From the NCBI GenBank assembly GCA_947561395.2, contig OX387194.1, positions 20,260,048 through 20,324,047 of the forward strand: a stretch of DNA of 64,000 bases. The letters are read 5' to 3'. Origin of the DNA: Buxus sempervirens. Lineage: Eukaryota > Streptophyta > Magnoliopsida > Buxales > Buxaceae. A program made the position numbers and the translations under genes. How positions within the stretch are numbered: position 1 is the stretch's first letter; every line of letters starts with the position of its first letter. This document shows positions 1 through 12,239 of this stretch, piece by piece. Below the pieces are notes generated by a model, which searched no databases, was not told the DNA's origin, and saw only the letters and a program-made list of their open reading frames with translations.

Positions 1-2007
1 ACCTATTTTAAATCAAATTAAATTGATGACTTACATTCTCCAGGTTCAGAAATCAGCATCCACCTAGAAGGAAATAGATGAGCTGTGTAATCAAAGCTGA
101 ACTGAACCCAACACCAAGAAGAGGGGACACCAATAGAGAAGGAATAGAGCCATAGAATATGGCAGAATACAGAAACGGAATAGAGGAACAGAGAATTCGA
201 CACTTATACTAAACACCTGTTCTCTCTATTCTAACACCTGCTCTCTCTATTCAGGAGAATTCGACACATACTCTATTAGAGGTGATCTAATGTATCGCCC
301 TTACACCAGTCCCTCCTAATTCCTCAACAATTCCTCCTACAAACCACCGACTTACAAAAGTTGCACTAAGGTCCACACCCAAAGACCCTAAGACCATACT
401 TTAAACCCTTTATCTAACTTACCTAAAGTTAAAACACTTTTAAAGCTAATTAAATCCCAATAAAATCAATTACAAATCCAATAAATACCAATAAATTCAT
501 AATAAATTGTTAAAAATCATTAGAATTCATCAAAATCAATTAGGAATCATCTTGCATATAATTATATCTCAGGTAATTACTAATCCACTGAAATAATCAT
601 GCCCCTTAATTATCATGAATCTTATAAATTAGAATTTTAATTAATAGAAAACATTTTAATTAGTCCAAGTACCAAATTAGAAAATTTTGGAATGTTACAA
701 TTTGGCAGGAAATTTTATTAGGTTATAATAGTCCAAAAGAATACCCAACTTCCACAAGCATCACAGCACCTGTTTCCCAAGTGAATGGTGTTGGAGATTA
801 TTCATAGCCAAGTCTTGAAAGGCACCAACTCAGATGGGCTGCTAATTGGTTCCAACCAAATTAGACATAACCATGGAATTGGAAGTTCTTAAATAAAAAT
901 AAAAACCTCAAAATTCACTTGAACAGGGGACAGAAACAGCATCATGTGAAAAGTGTATTGCATTGAGGACAAGCCGAATTCTTTCTACCTTGTAGATGCT
1001 GAGATATTGCTAAAATACTAAAGGAGCTAATACACTGCAAATTCTTTAAAAAGTAGCATGGTGATAACATGCTAGAGAATTTTATTTTTGATCCTTCTTA
1101 TATTGAAGTCAAGGCACTTGGTGGTCACAAAATAATATATATATATACATTCTCTTTATTGGTGGGGAATACCTGAGAGCAACCTTAATGAAGCCCAAAA
1201 TGCAGATGATTGCAATTTCCCATGTTATTTTTATTCGTCATTTTTCAACTTAGCTGAACCCAATTACATTTTGGATTCACATGAACTTAGATGTTACCAG
1301 CTCTGCTCTTATTAGCCCTTTGCATAGACAAGTTTTCCTATCCATATGAAGAGAGCATTCGGTTCCTCTGAATTCTTGTATAAAGTTAACTTCATTATGA
1401 GGATGACTAGATTTATGATATTGATTGTTAGTATGTATTTGATATATTTCTAATATGCATCCAAAGTATCAGACTTTTACATTTTTGTTGACATTTTTCC
1501 TCAAGTTAGTGTGATTATTGCATTGTGCACTTTCACAACTTTTTTTCAGGGTTCAGCCATGTACACAAAACATGAAGAAATTCGATTCACAAGCTTGATT
1601 TGCTCGTGTTGCTGATCTTTCTTGATTTGGAATTTCCTGTTTAGTTTCCATTTGATTGTTTACCAATGGAAGCACTGCCTGAATCATTAAATAAATAGGC
1701 GAGTTACTATTATTACAGTAAATTGTTTTATCCATTTTCTCCTTTTTGGTATAGAAATTAATAGACATTTTCCTTTTACAGAAAAATAGAAATTACTATT
1801 ATGTTCGTTTCTCCATAGTTGACGGGCGCGTTGCAGAGGTGGCTTCCCTTCTGCCATAGCTGCTGGCGAGATCGAAGGTGACGAATTCGACGCTATTTAC
1901 TGGTGGTATTGAAGGGATGATCTGCTGTACCCAATAGTCTTTCTTCCTCCAAAAGCAATACCACCCTTTTGGCATGCTATTTTCATCGTTATGCTAAATG
2001 GTAAGTA
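1..2007. other. AT-rich sequence, no gene recognised
   Basis: No coding exon, RNA gene or clear transposon terminus is visible. The only open frames are short and lack family signatures. The stretch lies upstream of a RabD fragment and a CACTA right end and is probably internal CACTA or older transposon sequence. The left CACTACAAAAA terminus that should pair with the end at 3397 is not found here, so it may lie before the window. Confidence 0.4.
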
Positions 2008-2630
2008 GATGTTACAGACCAAGAGAGTTTCAACAATGTAAAACAATGGTTGAATGAAATTGATTGCTATGCAAGTGAGAATGTGAACAAGCTTCTGGTA
2101 GGAAACAAGTGTGACCTAACTGCAAACAAAGTTGTGTCATATGAGACTACCAAGGTAATGATAATCCTTTGACCTATACAACTTAATAAAGTAGGTCACT
2201 TGAAGCTTCTGGTATACCTGGAGAGATTTGATTATTTGGGTTTCATTGTTCATTCTTTTTTGACAGGCATTTGCTGATGAAATTGGCATCCCCTTCATGG
2301 AAACCAGTGCGAAAAATGCCACCAATTTGGAGCAGGCTTTCATGGCCATGGTTGCAGCAATCAAGAACCGGTATTTGCTTTGATTGTATTCCATTTCAAA
2401 CAAACAAATAAACAAACACGATACGTGATTTTCTGCAAGTCTTCCATTGTGCAAACTATAATGTCAATCTCAGTGTACCTCAGTTTGTGTTTCATGCATC
2501 TTCCTGGATGTGCCACTAATTCTTATTTATGCTGCAGGATTGCAAGCCAACCAGCCATGAATTAACCATGCTAGGCCTCCAACAGTGCAAATCCGAGGAC
2601 AACTAGAAGGCTGGCTGTTGCTCATCCTGA
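2008..2630 (+). pseudogene. 3' fragment of a RabD/Rab1-type small GTPase gene
   Basis: Three exons with GT-AG introns match the C-terminal half of plant Rab1/RabD GTPases, which control ER-to-Golgi vesicle transport. Exon 1 (about 2008-2154) encodes [18 protein letters not shown] and the guanine-specificity motif GNKCD. Exon 2 (2267-2370) encodes the G5 motif ETSAK. Exon 3 (from 2538) runs to the C-terminal prenylation cysteines (CCSS, stop at 2628-2630). The P-loop and the DTAGQ motif are absent, so no GTPase can be made. The last exon is shifted after SQPAMN. The fragment sits directly inside the right end of a CACTA element and is best read as gene capture. The family call is firm; the exact paralogue is not. 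Confidence 0.88.
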
Positions 2631-2889
2631 AGGAAAATATTGGTTGGTTATGTATTGCCTTGGTGCCAGCTCCTACATGTCTTTGTGAAAACAAATAGAT
2701 TTTTCTAAAAGAGTTCTCATTCATTTCAATCTGTAACAGTCATGGGATGCCCCATTTTAAATGAATTTTAATGTTTGATTATGTGGCATGTATTCTCATT
2801 CCTACTTTTGCTGCATGCTTGATCACTATGCCTATTATTTCATGCGTCATTGATTTACTAATGTAGCAATAAGGTCTTCATAAAAAGGT

Positions 2890-2998
2890 ATATTTTTGGG
2901 GTGGAAGGTGGAGTGGGGGTGTGGATGTGAGTGTTTGGGGGCGGGGATGGGGGGTGGGGGTGGGGGGGAATGGTGGTGGGTGTGGGGGTGTATTATTA
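2890..2998 (+). repeat. G-rich tract
   Basis: About 100 bp of runs of three to seven G broken by T or A on the plus strand. It can form several G-quadruplexes on paper. It occupies the same place relative to the CACTA end as the tract at 25040-25132. Confidence 0.8.
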
Positions 2999-3397
2999 TT
3001 ATTATTTTTAAATTAAGATACTTTAAGCGGCACTTGGTGATTGCTGCTAAAGCCTTCAAGTGATGGTGATTTTGTAATGGCACATAAAATAAATGCAGTA
3101 GTAGTGATGTTATAACGACACATTGAAATGCCGGAAAATGTGAGTGTATGTGGCAAAATTTATAACGTCATTTAAAAAAACTGCCGTTATAGCTTTCATT
3201 ATAACGACATAAAATGCCTCAAAAAGTTACTTTATAGCGGCATATTCCAAAGTGTCGTTATAAGTTGTTGCTATAACATATTGCAATGCCACTTGAAACA
3301 ACATTTTGTCAAAATGCCGTTATATATTATAGCGGCATTTTTTCATATTATAAGGGCACTTTTGAAGTGCCGCTATAAAAAGACTTTTTTTGTAGTG

Positions 3398-4397
3398 CAC
3401 GTATAAGAAGATGCTTCTAACCCTAATAAGGTTAGAGAAAAGAAGAAAAGAGTGCGAGAGAAGGCTGTGGATGAAAAATAGAGAGAATGGGCACCAAATT
3501 TTTCTCCTTGTCTTTCTACAAACCAATTGACTGTTGAATCGAGCTAATATTTGGAAAGGATATTGAAAATTGAAAGATCTTTAATCTGAACAGTGGAGAT
3601 TGTATCGTATAGGGTCCTGGGATTTTACAAAAGTGGGATTCTTGCTTAGTAAGATTTTTTCAACTTTCTTTCATTTTGTTTTGCTAAGATTCTATTGTTT
3701 CGATGATCTTTGGTTGTAGCCTCTAGTTGAAACCAGAGAAGACATTGTATACCCATTATTTTATTAATAGTTGAAGTTTTTGGCTGGATCCTGGTATCGT
3801 GGTTTTTTCTTCCTCACACCAAGGAAGTTTAATTTCCACATAAAAATTGCTTGTATAGATTGAAATGTGCTGCAATTTTTTCCTAAAATGGTTCTTGCCA
3901 TGTGTGAGTTGCTTCCATGTTGAACATCTCATGGTTATTGTTTTTTCTAGTGGGTCCAATGTAAAAAATTCATAACAACGAAAAAATAGTAACTGTGAGA
4001 TGCTATACATGATAGAATTTAACGCCAACAATGGCAACCCGCTTGGTATGCAAAGCATTCAACATAATTGAGACTCTGCCATGTAAAGCATCACATGGTA
4101 AGTTTTATTTTTTTTTTTTGAACAGAAAAAATCCTTTCATATTTTCAAAATGCAAAAACTTTGTAGCTGCGGGTGCTCAACATGGCAGCATTTTAATCAA
4201 GCTAATTAAAGGGACCAGTGCAATATAAGGCGGTCGGACGATTTCAATGGCTTAAACACGGCTCCATATCATTTGCCCCAGCCCACTGGTAAATGCACCC
4301 ACAATAGGAGATGGACAACTGTCCAATTAACCACGTTACAAAAAAGAGCACAGACGGCAAGGCTTTGGTCTTTGTAAATTTCTTTTTTTTTTTTTTT
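3398..4397. other. spacer between CACTA end and MULE; possible decayed LTR
   Basis: No coding exon is recognised. A segment near 3760-3840 (TGGATCCTGGTATCGTGG followed by a T-rich stretch and CCACATAAAAATTGC) resembles the late part of some Copia LTRs, but no termini were found. A run of 15 T (4383-4397) abuts the MULE and is its apparent insertion site. Confidence 0.3.
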
Positions 4398-4559
4398 GGG
4401 AAAATTTCAAATACAAACGTCTTTTACAAAATTAATACAAAATGGAACGTTGAAAAGTCTTTCCTACCGAAGCATGCAACTTTTCAAAACAATTTACAAA
4501 GTGGTCCATTTTCACTATAGCATTTTGTCAACACCCCATTTTGCCGTTCCCTCTTCGTT
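4398..4559 (+). repeat. MULE left terminal inverted repeat
   Basis: Reads inward from GGGAAAATTTC through ACGTTGAAAAGTCTTTCC and GTGGTCCATTTTCACT to TTCCCTCTTCGTT. Nearly every base is matched by the complement of 19338-19499, with scattered substitutions and small length changes. Confidence 0.95.
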
Positions 4560-5658
4560 GGATTGAAACCCAGGGCTCCTCTGAATCGTCGAGCGAGCAG
4601 TGAAGGTGGAAACCCCATCTCGACGGCGAAGCTTTCTCTGGCTGAATGAAGCCCATCTCGAAACCCCATCTCGAGTGGAACCTCAAAACCGCGAAGCATG
4701 TTCGGTTGAAGGAAGCAATATACAATCAAATCTCGAAACCCCTAGTTTAGCTTGCGTTTTTTGGGGAAGGAAAGGGCCGTAGAGGGTTTTGACGAAACTC
4801 AGCAGTGGAATGTTTGCATTGGTAGGGGTTTTGGACGAATCTCCTCAAGGTATGAACCTATTGTGGCTAATCGTTTTTGGGTATGTTTATCAACGATTTT
4901 CCCTAATCGGTTTTCCTCAAAACCATTCATTAGAATCGCCTGAAGCTCATCGCTTTATTGATCGATTTGTTTGACTAGAAGGTGATTAATCGAACAATGA
5001 ACACATTGTTCATCCAATAAATCGAGTAGAAGTCGATTAATCGGTTAATGAACTTATTGTTTAATGTTATTTGGTGTGTTTTTCGTAATGCTATGTTTAG
5101 TATAAAGATGTTTGTGGGTAGCATGTTGACTCTTAAGACTCTTAATGGGTAAGAGAGATGATGTCAAAGTTTTAAAAAAAATTAAATACAATTGTTTAAA
5201 ATTTATGAGTTAGAATGCATAACAAGGCCACTTTAGCTGACAAAAGCCTAGAAATTTGAAATATTAAACTATACATGTCATTGAAAATTCTATAGCATAA
5301 GTCACTGAAAGTGAAATTTTAGAGAAATATAATTGTAGGGTTATTTAACCAATATCATGGCTAGGTAATTTAGGCTTTATCTAACAATGAAATGGTCAAG
5401 TTGGTCATTGTAAAATACGATTGTAATAGTTCCATTAATGGGTTAATTAACCTATTGTTCAATGTTATTTGGTGTGTTTTTCATAATTCTGAAATATTTA
5501 TAAAAAGTTTTAGTGCTTTGAATGGTTAACTCGACACGGTTATTTTATCTATTATTAATGTGATGGTGCTCTATTCTGAAAATTGAGGAAAACAAATTTT
5601 TGAAATTGGTGAATGAAGTGTAGGTAAGCCTCAAGGAAGACGGACCTGTCCAACACAC
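4560..5658. other. MULE subterminal non-coding region
   Basis: No exon is recognised. CGATTAATCG-like words appear at about 4960-5045. An intron-like stretch precedes the first Ulp1 exon. Confidence 0.5.
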
Positions 5659-7648
5659 ATGGCAAGTGAAGGAAATGACAGAAGCACGAATGGATTGCCT
5701 GGCAATCTATCTCAGGTGGGAGAAAGCACAAAGTTTTGAGGTGGTTAACTAGTATTCTATATTCACACTTGAATCTAATTTTAACACTTGATTATTGATA
5801 CAGATATTACAGGAGCAAATGGACCGGATGGCGGCTGCTACTCAGGAGATGCAACGTCATTGCACGGAATTGAAGTTGTACCTCCAGAGATATGGAGACA
5901 CACCAACCCATGGTGAACAGCCGGATTCAGCCCATGATTGGTGTTCATCCCATGAGTTGAGATGATCACCATCACCGGTTGAAGCCGTTGCTAATGAGGA
6001 AGGGTCACCAGTGCAAGTTGCTGATGAGATCGCGTCACCAGAACCGAAGGTTGTTTCTTCAAGTAAATTCAAGCGAATGATTAAGAAACCCAAAAATTTG
6101 TGTTTTCCGTACATTGTCCGACACAAATTACCTCCATTGAAGCCTGATGAAAAGCGGGTTGTCGAATATATATATATGAATTGCGTGCAACAAAGTAAGT
6201 AATTCTTTATATATATTGTTTCTGAGAGAACATGAAGTTAATGTGTGGAGATGCTTATATTTGTGTGCCAGATCGACGAAAAACACAATTAGTTTTCCCT
6301 CGATGTAGTGTTTCAATTGTGACATGAATTTCTTATTATTTCTTATTATTGTGTAGCTTGGTTGTTGTGGATTATATTGGAATGCATGTTACAGTGGAAG
6401 AGATACATTGCTTGGAAGATGGATGTTGGGTCGACAGCATGGTATGTTAGTTTTATCTCATTGTATAGCTAGTTAATTCCACAATCATATTAACGGTTAT
6501 ATCTATTATGTATCATGTAATATAGGTAATAGCAGCATATGGTATTTGCCTTATCAACCAATAAGGTTTATATTCATCAAGAGTCACAAAGCATTATTGT
6601 TCTTCCGTTGTCACTGTACGCATATTTGACTATTCTAGCTTGCATTAAATTTGTGTAATAAGGTATGCATATGCGTTTCTAATTCTATTGTAAACCATAG
6701 GATATAATCATAAACGGCAAAGAGGAGATTGAGATTGATACGATGTATAAGAAGTACTTCTCTCTAAAAACAATTGGGTTTCTCCTCCGCGAATGTGAAA
6801 TGGTAAATTAAGTATGTTTTTTATGGAAATAAAAAACATGTTGTCTTATAATGTTCTTCTCTTAGTAATTTTTGCAAGTTCTTCCAATCACATCTTTAGA
6901 TTGGGCTTCTCCTCCTAATTAATAGTTAATGTTTTATGTAGATTTTTCTACCAGTATGCCAAAGGAACCAGTGGTTCCTTGTAGTTCTGAATGTGAAAGG
7001 AAAAAGATTTGAATTGTTGGACTCGGATAGTAGTTCTAGACAAGGTTTGCAAGGGGAGGCGGTCAATAAACTTGTAGGTTTGCGTTTCCATTGTTAATTT
7101 GTAATTTAAATTTGCTAAGCATCCTTCTATGTTGTCGTGGAAGTATTTGACTTAGATGATAGTGCAAGAGATTTTAATTTGGCAGGCAAATATTTTGAGG
7201 ACTTATTTGAGACATTTGTCCATGAAAGACCGCTTGGGATTCTATCATGGGATAGGGAGTATGCATCAGTGCCTCATCAAAAGAACGGGTAAGATAATGT
7301 CTTTGTGGATGATTGGTGTTCTACATTGTTCTAATACGTTTATGTTTTGTTTACCTCGAACTTGTGATGTAGGTTTGATTGTGGTGTTTTTGTGTTGAAG
7401 TTTATGGAGTTTTGGGATGGGCATGTGCTAAACCCTCAATTTGGACAGGCATGCTTTCTTTTTTCAGAACTTAATTACATCATGTGCATTTATTATCTTA
7501 TAGATGATTGTTTGATGCTAAGTTAATGTCATTATTTGTTATGAAGCAGGATAATATCCCATACTTTAGGAAGAAGGTGATGGCAGATTTGGTGTTGGAT
7601 CCAACTAACAGGTTAAAGGATAAGGTGTTGCATCGTCAGATTGGTTGA
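5659..7648 (+). pseudogene. Ulp1-type (C48) cysteine protease gene of the MULE
   Basis: A multi-exon gene resembling the SUMO/ubiquitin-like protease genes carried by KI-type MULEs. The first exon starts at ATG 5659 (MASEGNDRST) and exon 2 begins near 5803. Later exons encode LVVVDYIG..VTVEEIHCLEDG (about 6358-6440), FLVVLNVKGKRFELLDSDS (about 6943-7074), FETFVHERPLGILSWD (about 7186-7290), FDCGVFVLKFMEFW (about 7373-7449) and a last exon ending in stop 7646-7648. The nucleophile motif DCG and the Asp of LLDSDS are present. Where family members have the catalytic His in an HW pair, this copy reads NQW near 6965. There is also an in-frame TGA at 5963-5965. It is probably dead as a protease. 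Some splice borders are uncertain. Confidence 0.85.
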
Positions 7649-7670
7649 TGTTTGGAGCAGACACTTCCAT

Positions 7671-7850
7671 GTTTGGGGTTGTATAGTGTTTTGTATTCAT
7701 AGGAACATGAACTACTTTACAATGTTTTAGTGTTTTCTTTTTTTGGAGTGATGCGATGTTTGGGGTTGTATAGCTTTTTTATTCATAGGAATATCAACTA
7801 CTTTTAATGTTTTGGTTTTTTTCATTTTTGGGAGTGATGTGAACTTCAGG
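7671..7850 (+). repeat. 87-bp imperfect duplication downstream of the Ulp1 gene
   Basis: The phrase GTTTGGGGTTGTATAG..TTCATAGGAA recurs with an 87-bp offset (7671 and 7758). It lies in the presumed 3' UTR. Confidence 0.75.
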
Positions 7851-7959
7851 TACTTAGAAAGTTTTGGTGTTTATATATGTCTTGTTGAAAGTGCATTTAC
7901 AGTTCAAAGCATGCTGTAGCAAGTAATGAAAGCATTATATTAATTGCTGAAAAAACGAT

Positions 7960-8573
7960 TAACCTGTTATTATTTTGATTAAGCGCAGGATAAATGTTGA
8001 TCAATCGATAAAAAGTCCGATTAACCGTAGGATCATCGATTCATCGATCGAAATGCTCCAGATGACCATTAGACGGGTATCACAAATTTTTGATTAATCG
8101 AATAATATTACGATCTATCGTAATTAAATCGATTAATCGGTCACTCATCGTCGCCATCCTCAGTATCTCCGCACATCAACCTTCCACTAATCGCATATTA
8201 TCGCGATCAATCATTTGTAAATTGGTTAATTGGAATTCAGCTTCCTTATCTCTGGGGTACCGGTATGAACAGCTTTCGATTAATCGCATAAGTCCCCATT
8301 AATCACATGTTTTCCGACTAATCGCAAATGCATCCGATTCCTCACATGGTGCCACAATTTTCGATTAAGCATTGGCCTTTGTGGTAGACAATTCCGATTA
8401 ATCGACGAATTTTATTCGAATCGAATTCTTCATCGAAGAGTTAAAAAATGATTAACCGTTCGCGGGATACAATTTCAAAAATCGAAGGATACGTTTTATA
8501 TTCGTGGGATACAATTAAATATTTCAGGGGATACTGATTATTAATCGTTGGACATTTTTTTGTTTTTTTTTGG
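7960..8573. repeat. field of CGATTAATCG-like words
   Basis: Non-coding sequence dense in GATTAATCG, TCGATTAATCG and one-base variants on both strands. Similar words occur at 4960-5045, 9640-9870, 11940-13110 and near 18855, all inside the MULE. No exon is recognised. Confidence 0.75.
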
Positions 8574-9460
8574 GTGACCATTAATCGTTGGCAATTCACG
8601 AAGAGTAAGATGGTATCCCACGGTTACTACACTTATATCCGACGCATACTTGGGGAGACAATTTCAATTCATCGATGGAAGAAATTTCGATTAATGCCTT
8701 TTCTGGGATACAATTTCATTAATCGGTGGATACATTTTTTATTCGTGGGATACAATTACATATTTCATGGGATACTTATTATTTATCGTTGGTAATTCAC
8801 GAAGCGTAAGATGGTATCCCACGATTACTACACTTATATCCGGCCCATACTTGGGGAGAAAATTTCGATTCATCGATGGATTAAGTCTCGATTAATGCCT
8901 TTTAGGAGATACAATTTCATTATTCGGTGGATACATTTTTTATTCGTGGGATACAATTACGTATTTGAGGGGATACTTATTAGTTATCGTTGGTAATTCA
9001 CGAAGCGTAAGATGGTATCCCACGATTACTATACTTATATCCGGCGCGTTATTGGGGAGACAATTTCGATTCATTGATGGAATAAATTTCGATTAATGCC
9101 TTTTAGGGGATACAATTTCATTATTCGGTGGATACATTTTTTATTCATGGGATACAATTACATATTTCATGGGATACATATTATTTATCGTTGGTAATTC
9201 ACGAAGCGTAAGATGGTATCCCACGATTACTACACTTATATCCGGTGAGTATTTGGGGAGATAATTTCAATTCATCGATGGAATAAATTTCGATTAATGC
9301 CTTTTAGGGGATACAATTTCATTATTCGGTGGATACATTTTTAATTCGTGGGATACAATTACATATTTCAGGGGATACAAATTATTTATCGTTGGCAATT
9401 CATGAAGCGTAAGATGGTATCCCACGATTACTACACTTATATCCAGGCCGTAATTGGGGG
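8574..9460 (+). repeat. 201-bp tandem repeat, about 4.5 copies
   Basis: GGYAATTCACGAAG.GTAAG recurs at 8590, 8791, 8992, 9193 and 9394, a constant 201-bp period. Each unit contains ATGGTATCCCACG, a TCGATTAATGCC word and GGGATACAATT. The period is a multiple of three, so frames persist between copies, but stops interrupt every frame. A degenerate continuation runs to about 9650. Confidence 0.95.
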
Positions 9461-10352
9461 ATATCTTATTAGCATCGATGATACAAATATTTCTTCTTAG
9501 GATACTCTTTAAGCAATCGAAGGATACTTATAGAGGTTTGTGGGAACAACCTGAAGAAAGGGATGGTATCCTATGATTAATCATAGAAGGATATAACTAC
9601 ATCATCGTGGGATACATTTCGGATACGATTGATCACCAACATTTTCGATAAATCGGAGGAAGAAAGAATGACATATGAACTTGATCGATCCTATATTGAT
9701 TAATCCTAACAATGATGATTAACTACATGGGGCAGTTTAAAATTCAATGATCGGCAACTTATCGATTAATCTTTTATTTCGAGGTTGATTGTAAGATAGT
9801 CGATTAACTGTACAATTATCGTTTTGTCACTTAAACAATCGATGAATCAAGGAATTTTGTCGATTAATCGAAAGTGGCGAAACCAAGCGACGCTTTTGCG
9901 CGCGCATATCTTCCAAGGGATCCCATCTTCCAACTGACGTGACCCTTGCGATTAACTCTCTGAAATATTTTCGATGCGCGTAATAGTCTCACCATCTTCT
10001 CATTTGTCATTCCTCATTTCTCATCCTCTCCACCGTCCCTAGGGTTTATTGTGTCGACTTCTTCTTGGGAGATAGCATCAATCGTGGAAGGTCTTCTTCT
10101 GGTAAGACGTGCTAAGATTTTGCAACTTCTTTGCTCAATTCCATTTCCAATGAACTAACGATTCGTGTACATTGTTTGTTGTTTGTTTCGTTTGTTTTTT
10201 TGGGGTTTTGATCTTCTTTCGTGCTCCTCTCTCATTTGTGTTGCGTGTACTTGAATGCTTGGATGATTTGGTCTGTAATGGGGTTGTGTCTTCCATTGTT
10301 GTTCTTGTTTGTGCCTTTCATCCATCCCTGACGTCTTTATTTTAAAGCCACC
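9461..10352 (+). other. repeat remnants, then presumed promoter and 5' UTR of the next gene
   Basis: Degenerate repeat units and CGATTAATCG words continue to about 9870. From about 10000 the sequence becomes C/T-rich with GT-AG-like borders (GGTAAGACG near 10100) and leads to the ATG at 10353, which has a strong context (GCCACCATGCC). No clear TATA box was identified. Confidence 0.45.
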
Positions 10353-11698
10353 ATGCCCAAACGAAAAATCTTAGGTCGTAAGGCTAAGAAGGCAAGGGCG
10401 CCTACGCCATCTCCTCCCCATCCTGATCTCCCTCCGTCTGGGTCGGACTATGACCAAGACGATACTGAGCAGCCTGGAGGGGCTTCGAGTTCGCCTTCAT
10501 TGTCTCTAGAACATGCACCATTTGTTGCCCTTGGGGGGCGTGGGGAACGCATCCAAAGGTCATTGGTCATTGAGAAAGCTGTGCTCAAAGACCAAATTTC
10601 GAAATATGGTTTGGAACCACTTCTTAAGAAAATTGGATGGGAGGGTATTTTGGACTGGGGTGGTGATGCAAACAGGTTGGTTGTGTGTCGTCTTTATAAG
10701 AGTGCACGTGTTACAACTCCTCCCCATGAACCAGATCCTGCATTTGCAGTTGATATAAATGGTAAAGTTGTCCTTGTCAGCCCTGACCGCATCAGTGAAT
10801 TGATGCACATCCCGCGTAATGAAGTGTGCACATTTGATCCCCCCATCTAGTCGGACCTTGTGGAGGCAACGCGTTACCTTTGTGGGAATGACGCCAAGTG
10901 GCATAGAGCCGCTCTTACTGCTGGTAGTATGATGCCAAAGTATAGGATTCTCCACCACATCTTCAGATTTAATGTGTACCCGAGGCGTGGTAATAAGTAT
11001 GACATGACTCCTGCCATGGTGATGCTTCTGTATCGGGTTGTTCAGGGCATTAGGATGTGTCTGCTAACGTTGATTTAAAAGCACACTTGTCAGTTTATCC
11101 TCTCTGCCAGTAAAAGTAAAGCAACATCCAATCCTATATCTCTTCCTTTCGCTTATCTGATGACCCAACTTGTCAAACAACATGGTCTCCAAGGTCTGGT
11201 TGAATCTACTGTCCATTCAATCCCTCTCTCCAAGACCAACATCCAACTCATGTATTTAGATCCGTTGCCTCATCAGCTTACGGACACTGGGAGATCATCA
11301 AGCTCTCAGCAGGAGCATGAGGTGCAGCACCAGAGGGGGCCTAGCTACCATCGACATCATCCATGCCTTCTACATCATCCATACCCGATCTGCAACGTGC
11401 ACACCTCGGCAGATGTCGAGGCCCCGGTCATCTGCATGGAGAAGCGTCGACTTCATAACCACAAACTAATGAATTTGCAGTTTTCAAGAAGGAGGTCAGA
11501 CAGGAGCTTGGAGGGTTGAAGCGATTAGTGAAGCGGGTGTTGCGGGTGGTGAGCCACATTTATACCTGCCAGAGTAAACAGGAGCCATCGCTACCACCTT
11601 TGCCAGAGTTCGATGCAGATGATGATGCAGGTGCTGGTGCTGGTGTAGGTGTAGGTGTAGATGGGGGCGGAGGTGCAGCAGCAGAGGAGGCTGTGTAG
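10353..11698 (+). pseudogene. putative plant transposon protein gene (PF20167-like) of the MULE
   Basis: Starts at ATG 10353 with a basic N-terminus (MPKRKILGRKAKKA) and a proline/acidic stretch. A domain follows of the kind annotated in plants as 'putative plant transposon protein'. Recognisable parts are an IGWEGIL segment, an ISELMHIPR segment and a W-H-R-A..G..MMPKYRILHH segment. The frame is broken by TAG (10848-10850) and TAA (11076-11078) but continues in the same frame after both. A final exon, after an acceptor near 11478, encodes a charged helix (FKKEVRQELGGLKRLVKRVL) and a Gly/Ala-rich acidic tail ending at 11698. No enzymatic function is known for the domain. The gene at 60211-61515 belongs to the same broad family. 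Confidence 0.7.
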
Positions 11699-12239
11699 TT
11701 CATGTTAGTCAAGATGTAGAAGATGTTTTTTTGGTTAACTTGACTTGTTTAATTCATAACTTGACTTTTTTAACTTTATGAACTTGACTTGTTTAACTTT
11801 GTTAACTTTATGACTTTTTTGTATGTTCCCGCACGTAAGCAATGTAATGTGGTATGTTTAAATGGGAATATTTTTGCACTATCAAATGGATCTTTTGTTT
11901 ATATTGGTGTCTTTATTTATAGTTGGAGATTTGTCCATTTAAAATGTTTACGATTAAGACATTGATGGATCGGAATATACATCGATTTATCGGTACATGA
12001 ATCAGAATTTGAATGATTAAGGATCGCGAGTCACAAGTACAAATTCGATTCATCGGAAACTGATCTCGATTGATCGTTGAAATATCGATCAATCGGTAAA
12101 TTATCGATTTAAGAAACAGAGCGCGTCCTTCAGTCTCTTCACCATGCAGGATTAACCCTCGACTAATCGAATAACGATGATGATCCAATTTGGCTACTGC
12201 ATGTACATATTCACGATTAATCGAAATGATTAATGATGA
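11699..12239. other. MULE spacer with CGATTAATCG-like words
   Basis: Short imperfect repeats of TTAACTTTATGAACTTGACTT lie at about 11730-11820, followed by scattered GATTAATCG-type words. No exon is recognised. Confidence 0.6.

Larger units (their letters stand above)
2008..3397 (+). mobile_element. right part of a CACTA DNA transposon
   Basis: The right terminus reads TTTTTTTGTAGTG (ending 3397), the reverse complement of CACTACAAAAA. For about 400 bp before it there are subterminal repeats of the type TGCCGTTATA / TGCCGCTATAAA in both orientations. A G-rich tract lies at about 2898-2995. The same order (G-rich tract, AT-rich spacer, a near-identical 'agcggca..tggt..ttgc' segment, subterminal repeats) is seen at 25040-25454, so the two elements are one family. 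The bases after the end are CAC (3398-3400). The left end is not in the window. Confidence 0.8.

Noticed and set aside
8574..8996. Two similar 61-73 residue open frames
   Set aside because: They follow the 201-bp repeat, whose period is a multiple of three. Stops occur in every unit and no start or domain is conserved.
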